A stretch of DNA of 64,000 bases, from the NCBI RefSeq assembly GCF_000720115.1, contig NZ_JOIR01000023.1:1-64000 (forward strand), read 5' to 3'. The stretch's first letter is position 1. Each line of letters begins with the position of its first letter. This DNA is from Streptomyces sp. NRRL F-2580. Its GTDB lineage: Bacteria > Actinomycetota > Actinomycetes > Streptomycetales > Streptomycetaceae. Position numbers and translations under genes: made by a program. Below the pieces are notes generated by a model that saw nothing but the letters and a program-made list of their open reading frames with translations, was not told the origin of the DNA and did not search any database. Positions 7,582-20,324 of this stretch are shown piece after piece.

Positions 7582-8145
7582 GTGACAGTGACCTTCCCGC
7601 TCACCGGTGAGCCCCTCGCGCTGGACCTCCTCAACACCCGTACCGCGGAAGGCGACCTCGTCGCCGACCCGGCGGGACTCGCGGCCTGGCTGGACGCGCA
7701 GGCCGCGCGGCTGACCCCGGTCGGCGCGGTGGGCGCGGCCGAGGTGGCCGCCGTACGGGCCGTGCGGGAGGCCGCGCGCCCGGCGCTCGACGCGGCCCGG
7801 CGCGGGGAGCGGCCCCCGGCCGGGGCGCTGGCCGCGCTGAACGGGGCGCTGGCCGCGGCGCCGTCCCACCGGGTGCTGGCCTGGACGCCGGAGCACGGCG
7901 CCATCGCCCCCGCGCACCGCTCGGCCGATCCGGCCCCGCGGCTCGCCGCCGAACTGGCCGAGGCGGTCGCGGAACTCCTGACGGATCCCCGGGTGGGGCA
8001 GGTCCGTGAGTGCGAGGCGCACGACTGCGTGCTGCTCTTCCTGCCGGCCCACTCCCGCCGCCGCTGGTGCGTCGCCTCGGTGTGCGGCAACCGCGCCCGG
8101 GTCGCCCGCTACTACGCCCGCCACAAGGGACAGCCGGAGGAGTGA
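7582..8145 (+). CDS. CGNR zinc-finger (ABATE-type) regulator
   Basis: The product is 187 aa. The N-terminal part begins VTVTFPLTGEPLALDLLNTR, the usual opening of ABATE-domain proteins. The C-terminus has a CGNR zinc-finger: VRECEAHDCVLLFLPAHSRR, then WCVASVCGNRARVARYYARH, with the two Cys pairs and the name-giving CGNR. Family members are presumed DNA-binding transcription regulators. A GTG at 7582 or 7588 starts the protein; the upstream ATTAGT element nearly abuts it, so the transcript may have a very short leader. Control of the divergent alpha/beta hydrolase and itself is inferred. Confidence 0.85.
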   Translation: MTVTFPLTGEPLALDLLNTRTAEGDLVADPAGLAAWLDAQAARLTPVGAVGAAEVAAVRAVREAARPALDAARRGERPPAGALAALNGALAAAPSHRVLAWTPEHGAIAPAHRSADPAPRLAAELAEAVAELLTDPRVGQVRECEAHDCVLLFLPAHSRRRWCVASVCGNRARVARYYARHKGQPEE

Positions 8146-8598
8146 CGGGCCCAGCCGGTTGCCGCGCCGCTTGGGCGGGGTTGGCGGGGGTCGGCGGGGG
8201 CCCGTTGTGCGGGTTGGCTGCGCCGCTCGGGCGGGTACGGGGGGCCGGTTGGGCCGGGGCCGAGCGGGCGGGGTTGGCGGGGGGCCGGGTGGGCCGGGGG
8301 CGGGCGCGCGCCGGGGCGTCTCCTCGGGCGCCGAACGTGACGAGGGGTCGGAGAGTCTGGCGGAAGTGCGTTCGGCGCCCTGCGGGGATCGCCCCGACAC
8401 ACACCCGACCCCGGCCCAACCGGCCCGGCTGCCCCCGTTCCTTCAGCCTCGCCGGCGTTTGAGGCGCGGGGTCCGGGGCGGAGCCCCGATCTCGGGCGGA
8501 GCCCCGGCAGCGGCGCCGCACCGGGAAGCGGCGGCATCCCCAGGCGGGCGCCGAACCGCGCGGATCACCCCGACACGCACTGATCCGACAGAGCCGCT
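8146..8598. repeat. Gene-free G-rich and repeat block
   Basis: No gene is supported. Bases about 8160-8320 have strong G-skew with many GGG/GGGG runs (for example GGCGGGGTTGGCGGGG), so G-quadruplex formation on the plus strand is possible. A perfect 12-bp inverted repeat GGGCGCCGAACG (8325-8336) / CGTTCGGCGCCC (8368-8379) follows. Next comes a block matching the first 60 bases of the window, a forward dispersed element at about 8444-8487, and the ATCCCCAGGCGGG module at about 8537. Confidence 0.7.
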
Positions 8599-9351
8599 CT
8601 AGCCGGCCGGTCGCTGCGGGGCCGGGGGCTCGTACAGGCAGGGGTCGCTGCGCAGGCCCCGGGCCGTGACCGTCACCGCGAACGGGGCGGTCGTGCCCTG
8701 CGGGAGCGGGGCGCTCAGGGTGCCCGTCGCGGGGTCGAGGAAGGCCGGGGCGGCGGCGCCGTCCATGCTCACCCGGGCCGGGGTTCCGGCCAGGTAGGCC
8801 CCGGCCGGGGCGCCCGTCAGGGCCCACATCTCGGCGGGCAGCCGGGGGAGCCCGGCGCCCACGTCCGCGAGGAAGAACAGCACCACGTACAGCATCGTGA
8901 CCGCGCTGAGCGCGACGTACTGGAGGTCGACGAGGTCCGTGCGCCCGCTGTCGTTGGCGATCAGATCCCGCAGCGGCCGCCGCCCCGACCGCGTCGGCTT
9001 CGGGGCCGGCTTGGCCAGCGTGCCGTTCTCCACGCGCAGGCCGACGACCGTCTTCGCCGCGATCAGCGCCACGTACGGGCCGCCGAGCAGCGGCAGGTAC
9101 ACCGTGGTCAGCTGGGACAAGGGGCCGTCGGCGGCCCGGAAGTAGACGACGCCGCCGCCCGCGGTGAGCCCGTACGCGAGGATCGCGAGCAGCAGCCAGA
9201 CGAGGATCACCGTCCAGGCCAGGGCGAGCGCCGTGGAGGTGGAGAGCCGGCCGTCGCGGCCGGTGACGAACGCCGGGCTCCTGCGCAGCCGCGGGCCGAT
9301 CGGACCGGCCGGCGCGGCCAGTAACAGCAGTGCGCACAGTGCGGATGCCAT
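8599..9351 (-). CDS. Hypothetical multi-pass membrane protein with an early TTA codon
   Basis: The product is 250 aa. The start is the ATG at 9351 with a GGGGGGAC stretch upstream. Hydrophobic segments are at residues about 1-17, 35-60, 80-105 and 145-165, suggesting three or four transmembrane helices. The C-terminal third (DGAAAPAFLDPATGTLSAPL, VTVTARGL) looks like a small extracytoplasmic beta domain. No family was recognised. Codon 10 is TTA (9324-9322), one of only two TTA codons in genes of this window, so translation should depend on the bldA tRNA. It is 90 bp downstream of the exporter gene stop on the same strand. Confidence 0.6.
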   Translation of the reverse strand: MASALCALLLLAAPAGPIGPRLRRSPAFVTGRDGRLSTSTALALAWTVILVWLLLAILAYGLTAGGGVVYFRAADGPLSQLTTVYLPLLGGPYVALIAAKTVVGLRVENGTLAKPAPKPTRSGRRPLRDLIANDSGRTDLVDLQYVALSAVTMLYVVLFFLADVGAGLPRLPAEMWALTGAPAGAYLAGTPARVSMDGAAAPAFLDPATGTLSAPLPQGTTAPFAVTVTARGLRSDPCLYEPPAPQRPAG

Positions 9352-9440
9352 GTCGTCCCCCCGGATGACGGTGCTGCGTACGAGGGTCTTCCGCTGGCCC
9401 GCCCCTGACAAGTCTGGCCGGCAGCCCGGCCGTTGCCCCG

Positions 9441-11081
9441 CTACTCCTCGCGCAGCTCCGGCAGGACCGGGAACCTGCGCGGTGCCACGAACAGCAGGAC
9501 CAGCAGCGCGGCCACGGCGGCCGCGCTCGCACCGAGGAAGATGTGCTCCACGGCGGCGGCGACGGCCTCGCGCAGGTAGTCGGCGGCGGCCGCCGGGAGC
9601 AGCCCCGGCCGCTCCAGCGCCTTCGCGACGTCGTCGAGGTGGTCCGGGAGCCCCGGTACGGGCGCGCCGGCCAGGCGGGCGGCGATGGTGGCGTTGGCCA
9701 CGGCGGCGAGCAGGGCGGCGCCCACGCTCTGGCCGACCTGCCGGCAGAAGAGCACCGAGGCCGTGGTGGTCCCGCGCTCGGCCCAGCCCACCGTGGACTG
9801 GACCCCGACGATCAGCGGGAGCTGGAAGAGGCCGAGGGCACCGCCCAGCAGCAGCATGATCAGCGCGGGCTGCCAGGGCCGGGCGGGGTGCGGCAGCAGG
9901 GTGAAGGAGAACAGGATCACCGCGGCGAGGCCGATCCCGACGGCCGCGGTGTTCCGGAAGCCGATGCGCCGGTACACGTGCTGGCTGAGGGCGGCGCTGA
10001 TGGGCCAGCTCAGGGTCATCACCGACATCACCAGCCCGGCGCTGACGGGCCCGAGGCCGAGCACGGACTGCGCGTACGTCGGCATGAACACCATCGGGGC
10101 GACCATCAGCAGCCCGAGCGCGGCCAGGGCCAGGTTGACCGCGGCGATGGTGCGCCGTCGCCAGACCCAGCCCGGCAGGATCGGTTCCTCGGCCCGGCGT
10201 TCCACCACGACCACCACCGCGGCCAGCACCGTGCTCGCACCGAGCAGCCCCAGCGAGGGCGCGGACAGCCACGGCCAGGCGACCCCGCCCTGGACGAGCG
10301 CGAAGAGCAGCAGCCCGCCGCAGGCGAAGACGGCCAGGGCGCCCGCCCAGTCGACGGGGCCCCGGCGCCCGGGGGACCGTACGGGCTCCACCAGGTGACG
10401 GGTGACCATCCACAGGGCTAGGGCGGCCAGCGGCAGGTTGAGCAGGAAGATCCAGCGCCAGTGCGCGTACGAGGCGAGGAGCCCGCCGAGCGCCGGGCCG
10501 GCCACCGCCGAGGTGGCCCAGACGCTGGACATCCGGGCCTGGATCCTCGGGCGTTCCCTCAGCGGGTACAGGTCGGCGGCCAGGGTCTGGACCGTGCCCT
10601 GGAGGGCGCCGCCGCCCAGGCCCTGGACGATCCGGAAGGCGATGAGGGCGGCCATGTTCCAGGCGAGGGCGCACAGCAGCGAGCCGACGAGGAAGAGGCC
10701 GATGCCGAAGAGGAGGACGGGCTTGCGGCCGAAGGTGTCGGACAGCTTCCCGTAGACGGGCAGGGTGACGGTGACGGCCAGCAGATAGCCGGAGAAGAGC
10801 CAGGAGAAGACGGAGAAGCCGCCGAGGTCGCCGACGATCTGCGGGACGGCGGTGGCGACGATGGTGCTGTCGAGGGCGACGAGGGCCATGCCGAGCATCA
10901 GCGAGGCGACCACGGGGGTCGGCGGCCCGCCGCCGGCCTTCCGGGCACCCCCGGCGCCGGCCCCGGCCGCGTCCCCGCCGGCCGCACCGGCCGCACCGGC
11001 CGCACCGGCCGCACCGGCCGCACCGGCCGCACCGGCCGCACCGGCCGCACCGGCCGCACCGGCCGCACCGCACCTTCTCAC
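9441..11081 (-). CDS. MFS drug exporter, DHA2 (EmrB/QacA) family
   Basis: The product is about 546 aa with 14 predicted membrane helices. Family motifs include MLGMALVALDSTIVATAVPQ (helix 1), GKLSDTFGRKPVLLFG (motif A), FRIVQGLGGGALQGTVQTL (motif B) and WRWIFLLNLPLAAL. These are proton-driven exporters of drugs or metabolites; the substrate is unknown. The start is uncertain. The GTG at 11081 gives a short head, then a Gly-Ala-Ala tract from a ten-copy 9-bp repeat; starting at the internal ATG near helix 1 would drop that tract. A nearby TetR/MarR regulator was not seen. Confidence 0.8.
   Translation of the reverse strand: MRRCGAAGAAGAAGAAGAAGAAGAAGAAGAAGAAGGDAAGAGAGGARKAGGGPPTPVVASLMLGMALVALDSTIVATAVPQIVGDLGGFSVFSWLFSGYLLAVTVTLPVYGKLSDTFGRKPVLLFGIGLFLVGSLLCALAWNMAALIAFRIVQGLGGGALQGTVQTLAADLYPLRERPRIQARMSSVWATSAVAGPALGGLLASYAHWRWIFLLNLPLAALALWMVTRHLVEPVRSPGRRGPVDWAGALAVFACGGLLLFALVQGGVAWPWLSAPSLGLLGASTVLAAVVVVVERRAEEPILPGWVWRRRTIAAVNLALAALGLLMVAPMVFMPTYAQSVLGLGPVSAGLVMSVMTLSWPISAALSQHVYRRIGFRNTAAVGIGLAAVILFSFTLLPHPARPWQPALIMLLLGGALGLFQLPLIVGVQSTVGWAERGTTTASVLFCRQVGQSVGAALLAAVANATIAARLAGAPVPGLPDHLDDVAKALERPGLLPAAAADYLREAVAAAVEHIFLGASAAAVAALLVLLFVAPRRFPVLPELREE
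10981..11070. repeat. Perfect 9-bp tandem repeat, ten copies
   Basis: The unit GCCGCACCG is repeated exactly ten times without a mismatch. On the minus strand it reads as Gly-Ala-Ala codons in frame with the exporter just downstream. Copy-number change would keep the frame but alter the N-terminal tail length. Perfect identity suggests recent expansion or slippage. Confidence 0.95.
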
Positions 11082-11408
11082 CGCCCCCGCGCCCCGCGGT
11101 ATCCCCCAGGCCCTCTCCCCCGAAGGGTGGACATCCCCTAGGGGTCCCTCCGCACAACGGGCCAGGGGCGGTTCCTCCCGTCGGAGGAGGTGAGGGCCCC
11201 CGGCGTCTCCTTGACTGGAACATACGGACCGGGAGGTGGGGGGTGGGGATAACCCCCGGGTGGATACGGAGATGGGCACCAGCGTGCCAGGACCCCCACC
11301 CGCCGCAGACTTCATGACGACGACGCACGCGGACGCACGCGGCCCGCAGACGCACACAGGCGCACGCAGACGCACGCGGACGCACCCAGGCGAAAAGGGA
11401 GAAAGACC
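11082..11408. promoter_or_regulatory. Divergent intergenic region between exporter and ABC operon
   Basis: No gene is supported. The region contains a palindrome CCCCTAGGGG at 11135-11144, a GGGGATAACCCC dyad at about 11245-11256, and an irregular direct-repeat tract of GACGCACGCG-like units at about 11321-11390 just before the ABC ATPase gene. The tract gives spurious open frames in several phases. Promoters for both flanking genes must lie here, but I cannot place them with confidence. Confidence 0.45.
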
Positions 11409-12197
11409 GTGACAACGGCTATGACCGAAACCAGGCACGGGGGTACTGGAGGGCATGAAGCCGTCGCGGCCCGGGCGCGGAAGCTCGTCAAGGCGTACGG
11501 CTCGGGGGAGACGCGCGTCGTCGCCCTCGACGACGTGGACGTGGACATCATGCGCGGCCAGTTCACCGCGATCATGGGCCCCTCCGGCTCCGGCAAGTCC
11601 ACGCTGATGCACTGCCTCGCCGGTCTCGACACGGTGACCAGCGGGCAGATCCACCTGGACGACACCGAGATCACGGGGCTGAAGGACAAGAAGCTCACGC
11701 AGCTGCGCCGGGACCGGATCGGCTTCATCTTCCAGGCCTTCAACCTGCTGCCCACGCTCAACGCCCTGGAGAACATCACGCTCCCCATGGACATCGCGGG
11801 CCGCAAGCCCGACGCGGAGTGGCTGAACCGGGTCGTGGAGACCGTCGGCCTCGCCGGCCGGCTCAAGCACCGCCCGACCGAGCTCTCCGGCGGCCAGCAG
11901 CAGCGCGTGGCGGTCGCCCGCGCCCTCGCCGCCCGCCCGCAGATCATCTTCGGTGACGAGCCGACCGGAAACCTGGACTCCCGCGCCGGCGCGGAGGTCC
12001 TCGGCTTCCTGCGCCGTTCGGTGGACGAGCTGGGCCAGACCATCGTCATGGTCACCCACGACCCGGTAGCCGCCTCCTACGCGGACCGCGTCATCTTCCT
12101 GGCCGACGGCCGGATCGTCGACGAGATGTACGGGCCCACCGCCGACCAGGTGCTGGACCGCATGAAGGACTTCGACGCGCGCGGGCGGACGTCATGA
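11409..12197 (+). CDS. ABC transporter ATP-binding protein (MacB/LolD type)
   Basis: The product is 262 aa. Walker A GPSGSGKST is at about residue 57, the signature LSGGQQQRVAVARAL at about 159, Walker B IIFGDEPTGNLDSR at about 179 and the switch His in VMVTHDP. The DEPTGNLDS wording and QAFNLLPTL are typical of the MacB/FtsE/LolD subfamily that works with FtsX-like permeases. The GTG start at 11409 has GGGAGAAAG upstream. It overlaps the permease gene by ATGA, so the pair is coupled. It is closely similar to the ATPase at 41363-42136, pointing to paralogy. Such systems in Actinobacteria often respond to envelope stress or export peptides or lipids; the substrate here is unknown. Confidence 0.93.
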   Translation: MTTAMTETRHGGTGGHEAVAARARKLVKAYGSGETRVVALDDVDVDIMRGQFTAIMGPSGSGKSTLMHCLAGLDTVTSGQIHLDDTEITGLKDKKLTQLRRDRIGFIFQAFNLLPTLNALENITLPMDIAGRKPDAEWLNRVVETVGLAGRLKHRPTELSGGQQQRVAVARALAARPQIIFGDEPTGNLDSRAGAEVLGFLRRSVDELGQTIVMVTHDPVAASYADRVIFLADGRIVDEMYGPTADQVLDRMKDFDARGRTS

Positions 12198-14779
12198 GCA
12201 ACACCGTCCTGAAGACCTCGCGGCGCAACTTCGTCGCGCACAAGGGGCGCATGGCGCTCTCCGCCGTCGCGGTCCTGCTCTCCGTCGCCTTCGTCTGCGG
12301 CACCCTGGTGTTCACCGACACCATGAACACCACCTTCGACAAGCTGTTCGCCGTCACCAACTCCAACGTGACCGTCAGCCCGAAGGAGGCCAAGGCCGGG
12401 GAGGAGACCCCCGACCGCGGCAAGCCCGAGATGCTCGCCGGCTCGGCCGTCGAGCAGATCAAGAAGGCCGAGGGCGTCAAGAGCGCCGAGGGCGGCGTCG
12501 TCTCGATGTCGGTCACCGTGGTCAACTCCAAGAACGAGAACATGGGCTCGACCACCGGTGCCCCGACCATCGCGGGCAACTGGAGCGACAACGAGCTCAA
12601 GTCCATGAAGATCACCTCGGGCCAGGCGCCACGCGGCCCCACCGAGGTCATGGTCGACGCCGACACCGCGAAGAAGCACGGCCTCGGGCTCGGTGACGAG
12701 CTGCGCACCATCGCCATCACCGGCGACATCCGCGCCAGGATCACCGGTATCGCCACCTTCACCGTGACCAACCCGGGTGCGGCCGTCGTCTACTTCGACA
12801 CGGCCACGTCGCAGCAGGCCCTGCTCGGCTCCGCCGGCTCCTTCACGCACGTCAACGTCACGGCCAAGGACGGCGTGAGCGACGAGCAGCTCAAGCAGAA
12901 CATCGCCGCCGCCGTCGGCGCGGACACGTACAAACTGCAGACCGCCAAGGAAGCCGCGGACGCCAACCGCAAGGACGTCGGCTCCTTCCTGAACGTCATG
13001 AAGTACGTGATGCTCGGCTTCGCCGGCATCGCCTTCCTCGTCGGCATCTTCCTGATCTTCAACACCTTCTCCATGCTGGTCGCCCAGCGCACCCGCGAGA
13101 TCGGCCTGATGCGCGCCATCGGCGCCGACAGCGGACAGGTCCTCAAGTCCGTCGTCGTCGAGGCCTTCCTGCTCGGCGTCGTCGGCTCGGTCCTCGGTGT
13201 CGGCGCGGGCGTGGGCCTGGCCGTCGGCCTGATGAAGCTCATGGGCCAGATGGGCATGCACCTGTCCACCGACGACCTGACGGTCGCCTGGACCACGCCG
13301 GTCGTCGGCATCGTCCTCGGTGTCCTCGTCACCGTCGTCTCCGCCTTCGTCCCGGCCCGCCGGGCCGGCAAGGTCTCCCCGATGGCCGCGCTGCGGGAGT
13401 CCGGCACCCCGGGCGACAAGAAGGCCGGCCGCATCCGCGCCGCCCTCGGCCTGGTCCTCACCGGCATCGGCGCCGCGGGGCTCTTCCTCGCCGCGGCCGC
13501 CGAGAAGGCCGGCCCCGGATCGATGTGGCTGGGCCTGGGCGTCGTCTTCAGCCTCATCGGCTTCATCGTGATCGGCCCGCTGCTCGCCGCGGGCGTCGTA
13601 CGGGTGCTCTCCGGCGTGGTGCTGCGGCCCTTCGGGTCGGTGGGCCGGCTCGCCGAGCGCAACGCCCTGCGCAACCCGCGCCGCACCGGCGCCACCGCCG
13701 CCGCGCTGATGATCGGCCTCGCGCTGGTCGCCTGCCTGTCGGTGGTCGGCTCCTCGATGGTGGCCTCCGCCACCGACGAGCTCGACAAGTCCGTCGGCGC
13801 GGACTACATCATCAACTCCGAGACCGGGCAGCCCATGCTGCCGCAGGCCGAGCAGACCTTGCGCGCCACCGCGGGCCTGGACCACGTCACCGCCTACCGC
13901 GAGGTGCCGGCCAAGGTCACCGCCCCGGACGGCGCCACCGAAGAGGTGGGCCTCGGCGCCACCGACCCGACGTACGCCAAGGACATCCGGCGCAAGATGG
14001 TCGCCGGCGAGCACGCGGCGGCGTACGGCAAGGACTCCATGTCGGTGGGCTCGGAGTACGCCACCCAGCACGGCATCAAGCTCGGCGACGAGCTGACGGT
14101 CGCCTTCACCGGCGGCAACGCCGTCAAGCTGAAGGTCGCGGCGATCACCAGCGACGGCGGCAACATCGACAAGACCATGAAGTACATCAGCACCGAGGTC
14201 GCCCGGGCGAACGTCCCGGCCGACCGGCTGCCGCTGCCCTTCATGCTGCTGGCCAGCGCGAAGGACGGGCAGTCCGACGCCGCCGCGTACAAGGCGGTCA
14301 AGGCGGCGATGGCGGAGTACCCGCAGTACACGGTGCGCAACCAGGCCGACTACAAGCAGGCCCTGAAGGACCAGGTCGGCCAGCTGCTCAACATGGTCTA
14401 CGGGCTCCTCGGCCTCGCCATCATCGTCGCGGTCCTGGGCGTCGTGAACACCCTGGCCCTGTCGGTGGTCGAGCGGACCCGCGAGATCGGCCTGATGCGC
14501 GCCATCGGCCTCTCCCGCCGCCAGCTGCGCCGCATGATCCGCCTGGAGTCGGTGGTCATCGCCCTCTTCGGCGCCCTGCTCGGCCTCGGGCTGGGCATGG
14601 GCTGGGGCGCCAGCGCCCAGAAGCTGCTGGCGCTCCAGGGCCTGAAGGTCCTGGAGATCCCGTGGCCGACGATCATCGGGGTGTTCGTCGCCTCGGCCTT
14701 CGTGGGCCTGTTCGCCGCACTGGTCCCGGCCTTCCGGGCAGGGCGGATGAACGTCCTGAACGCGATCGCGAGCGAGTAA
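12194..14779 (+). CDS. ABC transporter permease, FtsX-like (MacB type)
   Basis: The product is 861 aa. An N-terminal helix (residues about 17-40, ALSAVAVLLSVAFVCGTLVF) precedes a large extracytoplasmic domain. Then come an FtsX core with conserved LVAQRTREIGLMRAIGAD, a middle pair of helices, a second extracytoplasmic domain, and a second FtsX core with LSVVERTREIGLMRAIGLSR. It ends with the usual PAFRAGRMNVLNAIASE. The duplicated arrangement gives about ten membrane segments. It overlaps the ATPase stop by 4 nt and forms one transporter with it. The closest paralog in the window is the permease at 38752-41304. Confidence 0.9.
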   Translation: MSNTVLKTSRRNFVAHKGRMALSAVAVLLSVAFVCGTLVFTDTMNTTFDKLFAVTNSNVTVSPKEAKAGEETPDRGKPEMLAGSAVEQIKKAEGVKSAEGGVVSMSVTVVNSKNENMGSTTGAPTIAGNWSDNELKSMKITSGQAPRGPTEVMVDADTAKKHGLGLGDELRTIAITGDIRARITGIATFTVTNPGAAVVYFDTATSQQALLGSAGSFTHVNVTAKDGVSDEQLKQNIAAAVGADTYKLQTAKEAADANRKDVGSFLNVMKYVMLGFAGIAFLVGIFLIFNTFSMLVAQRTREIGLMRAIGADSGQVLKSVVVEAFLLGVVGSVLGVGAGVGLAVGLMKLMGQMGMHLSTDDLTVAWTTPVVGIVLGVLVTVVSAFVPARRAGKVSPMAALRESGTPGDKKAGRIRAALGLVLTGIGAAGLFLAAAAEKAGPGSMWLGLGVVFSLIGFIVIGPLLAAGVVRVLSGVVLRPFGSVGRLAERNALRNPRRTGATAAALMIGLALVACLSVVGSSMVASATDELDKSVGADYIINSETGQPMLPQAEQTLRATAGLDHVTAYREVPAKVTAPDGATEEVGLGATDPTYAKDIRRKMVAGEHAAAYGKDSMSVGSEYATQHGIKLGDELTVAFTGGNAVKLKVAAITSDGGNIDKTMKYISTEVARANVPADRLPLPFMLLASAKDGQSDAAAYKAVKAAMAEYPQYTVRNQADYKQALKDQVGQLLNMVYGLLGLAIIVAVLGVVNTLALSVVERTREIGLMRAIGLSRRQLRRMIRLESVVIALFGALLGLGLGMGWGASAQKLLALQGLKVLEIPWPTIIGVFVASAFVGLFAALVPAFRAGRMNVLNAIASE

Positions 14780-14803
14780 CCGCTGCGCGGTCGTACGGGG
14801 GAG

Positions 14804-14840
14804 GGCGCCGGCCCGGGACTTTTGGTTCCGGGCCGGCGCC
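14804..14840. terminator. Bidirectional terminator hairpin
   Basis: A perfect 13-bp stem GGCGCCGGCCCGG / CCGGGCCGGCGCC with an 11-nt loop containing TTTT lies between the convergent ABC permease and DUF2079 genes. Confidence 0.85.
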
Positions 14841-14866
14841 TTCGTGGTCCGCCGGCCGGCGGCTCG

Positions 14867-16306
14867 TCAGCCGCGCCGCATCAGGACGATCCCGGAAGCC
14901 TCGCCGACCAGGGTGTACCGCTCACCGGGGTGCAGCTGGCCGGCGTAGACGACGGGGTCCTCGCCGGCCCACTTGGAGGAGTTGTCGATGGTGATCCAGT
15001 CGGGGACCACGCCCTTGCTGCCGCCGATCCACAGGACGCGGCACCGGGAGGTCAGCCGGGTCAGCGGTGTGGTGTCGGCCTCCACGGTGGCCCCGTCGGG
15101 GATCTGGTCGAGGAGCCGCTCGACGGCCGTGACCCGGTCGGGCTTCTCGTACGTACGCGCCTGCGCGAGCTTGGCGGTCGGCATGGCCGTCGCGGCCAGG
15201 GCGAGGCCGGCGGCGAGGACGGCGGTGGGCAACTGGAGGGAGTAGGCGCGCAGCCGGGGCCGCTCGCTGCGCCGGAACGTGTCGATCGCGTCGACGAGGG
15301 CGAGGGAGACGACGGGCATGAGCACGGCGCTGTAGTGCCAGTCGGTGGACCAGTAGTGGTCGTCCCCGGACAGGAACCGCCAGCCGAGGGTGGGCGCGGC
15401 GACCAGCAGCAGCGGTGAGCGCAGGGCGAGCAGTCCGGAGGTGGGGATCAGCACCCACCCCAGGGTGGCGAGCTTGGTGCCGGTACCGGCGAACGGGCCG
15501 CCGCCGTCGATCTTGTGCCAGTATCCGTAGCCCTCGGTGGCGAAGGCCGGAATGAGGACGGTGAACACGAGGACGGCGAAGACCGCGCCGAAGGCGGCGA
15601 CGCCGAGCGCGGTCCACGCGGTCCGCCGGTCGGTGGTCCAGGCCCGCCAGGCCACGACCACGGCCAGGGCGGCGAGCGTGAAGCCGAGGTCCTCCTTGAC
15701 CAGGACCAGCGGAAGGGCCCACAGCAGCGCGGCCCGCCACCGCCGGGCGAGCACCGCCTCCAGGGAGAAGGCCAGCAGCGGCATGGCGAAGGCGATCTCG
15801 TGGAAATCGAACTCCACGGCCCGCTGGACGCCCCAGGACAGCCCGTACGCGATGCCGACCGCGACGCCGCGGGCCCGGCCCAGGAGCCGTCCGGCCGCCC
15901 TGGTGACGGGCACGGCGGAGAGCGCGAACAGCGCGGCCTGCACGACGAGCAGGGTGATCGGGCCGGGGAAGAGCCGGTAGACGGGGGCGGCGAGCGCGAT
16001 GACCGGGCTGAAGTGGTCGCCGAGGATGTTGGCGCCCGGCCCCTTCAGGTCCGCGACGGGCTCCCGCAGGTGCGCGTACGCACGGATCGCCTGCTCGAAG
16101 ATGCCCAGGTCCCAGGAGGCCCAGTCCATCCGCCGGAACCGCCCGACGGAGAGGACGAGGTAGACGAGGAACAGGCAGCTGGCGACCGCGTACGGTCCGG
16201 CCCACCGGTTCCCGACGGGCTTCGACCGTCCCGGTTTCGCCGGCGCCGGGTCCGGCCGCGCCGGATCCGCCGCGGCCTCCCGCCGGACTATGGCATCGCT
16301 CGTCAC
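14867..16306 (-). CDS. DUF2079 integral membrane protein
   Basis: The product is 479 aa from a GTG at 16306. It has about ten hydrophobic segments and the DUF2079 signature region: WASWDLGIFEQAIRAYAH, GDHFSPVIALAAPVYRLFP, VEFDFHEIAFAMPLLAFSLE and LVLVKEDLGFTLAALAV. DUF2079 proteins are related in topology to GT-C type glycosyltransferases, but the reaction is unknown. A soluble C-terminal tail (residues about 385-479) contains DQIPDGATVEADTTPLTRLT and ends GIVLMRRG. It is monocistronic, divergent from mfd and convergent with the ABC permease. Confidence 0.85.
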   Translation of the reverse strand: MTSDAIVRREAAADPARPDPAPAKPGRSKPVGNRWAGPYAVASCLFLVYLVLSVGRFRRMDWASWDLGIFEQAIRAYAHLREPVADLKGPGANILGDHFSPVIALAAPVYRLFPGPITLLVVQAALFALSAVPVTRAAGRLLGRARGVAVGIAYGLSWGVQRAVEFDFHEIAFAMPLLAFSLEAVLARRWRAALLWALPLVLVKEDLGFTLAALAVVVAWRAWTTDRRTAWTALGVAAFGAVFAVLVFTVLIPAFATEGYGYWHKIDGGGPFAGTGTKLATLGWVLIPTSGLLALRSPLLLVAAPTLGWRFLSGDDHYWSTDWHYSAVLMPVVSLALVDAIDTFRRSERPRLRAYSLQLPTAVLAAGLALAATAMPTAKLAQARTYEKPDRVTAVERLLDQIPDGATVEADTTPLTRLTSRCRVLWIGGSKGVVPDWITIDNSSKWAGEDPVVYAGQLHPGERYTLVGEASGIVLMRRG

Positions 16307-16554
16307 GGCCTTCGTGCCCCCTCGGCGAGCTCTGACGTCAGTACCTCGACATCGTAGAGGGGCTCGAACGCACCCCCGGTTGCGTCCGTGAGTCCTTCGG
16401 TCCGGGCCCGTGCGGGCGCCCGATCCGTCACCCGCACGGGCGACCCGAATCCCCCGCGCGTGACGGCGGGGCGCGTCGTAGGGTGGGAACCCCCGGCCCG
16501 TGCGACGTGTCGGGTCCTTCGCGTTGCCCCTTCACCGGACGGAAAGCCTCCTTC

Positions 16555-20109
<3,555 letters not shown>

Positions 20110-20119
20110 CCACCGTGGC

Positions 20120-20150
20120 GGCCGGGCGTCCGCGATGCGGACGCCCGGCC
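20120..20150 (+). terminator. Terminator after mfd
   Basis: A perfect 14-bp stem GGCCGGGCGTCCGC / GCGGACGCCCGGCC with a 3-nt loop lies 10 nt after the mfd stop. Confidence 0.88.
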
Positions 20151-20324
20151 CGTCACGACGCCGCGCGCATCCGGGGCGATTCTCCCTTAAGGGGTCGTTC
20201 CGGGCGCGGGTGAACTGCCGTGCAGCGACCGTGCAACGGTTGCGCGCATCCCCTCACTCCTGGCCGGGAACGCTGTATACCCTCAGAGCCGAAACTTCTT
20301 CCGCACGGCCCGTCAGGAGCAGCG

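Noticed and set aside
10840..11190. Plus-strand frames with Thr-Gly-Arg or Ala-Ala-Pro repeats near 11000
   Set aside because: They are other-frame readings of the ten-copy 9-bp repeat.
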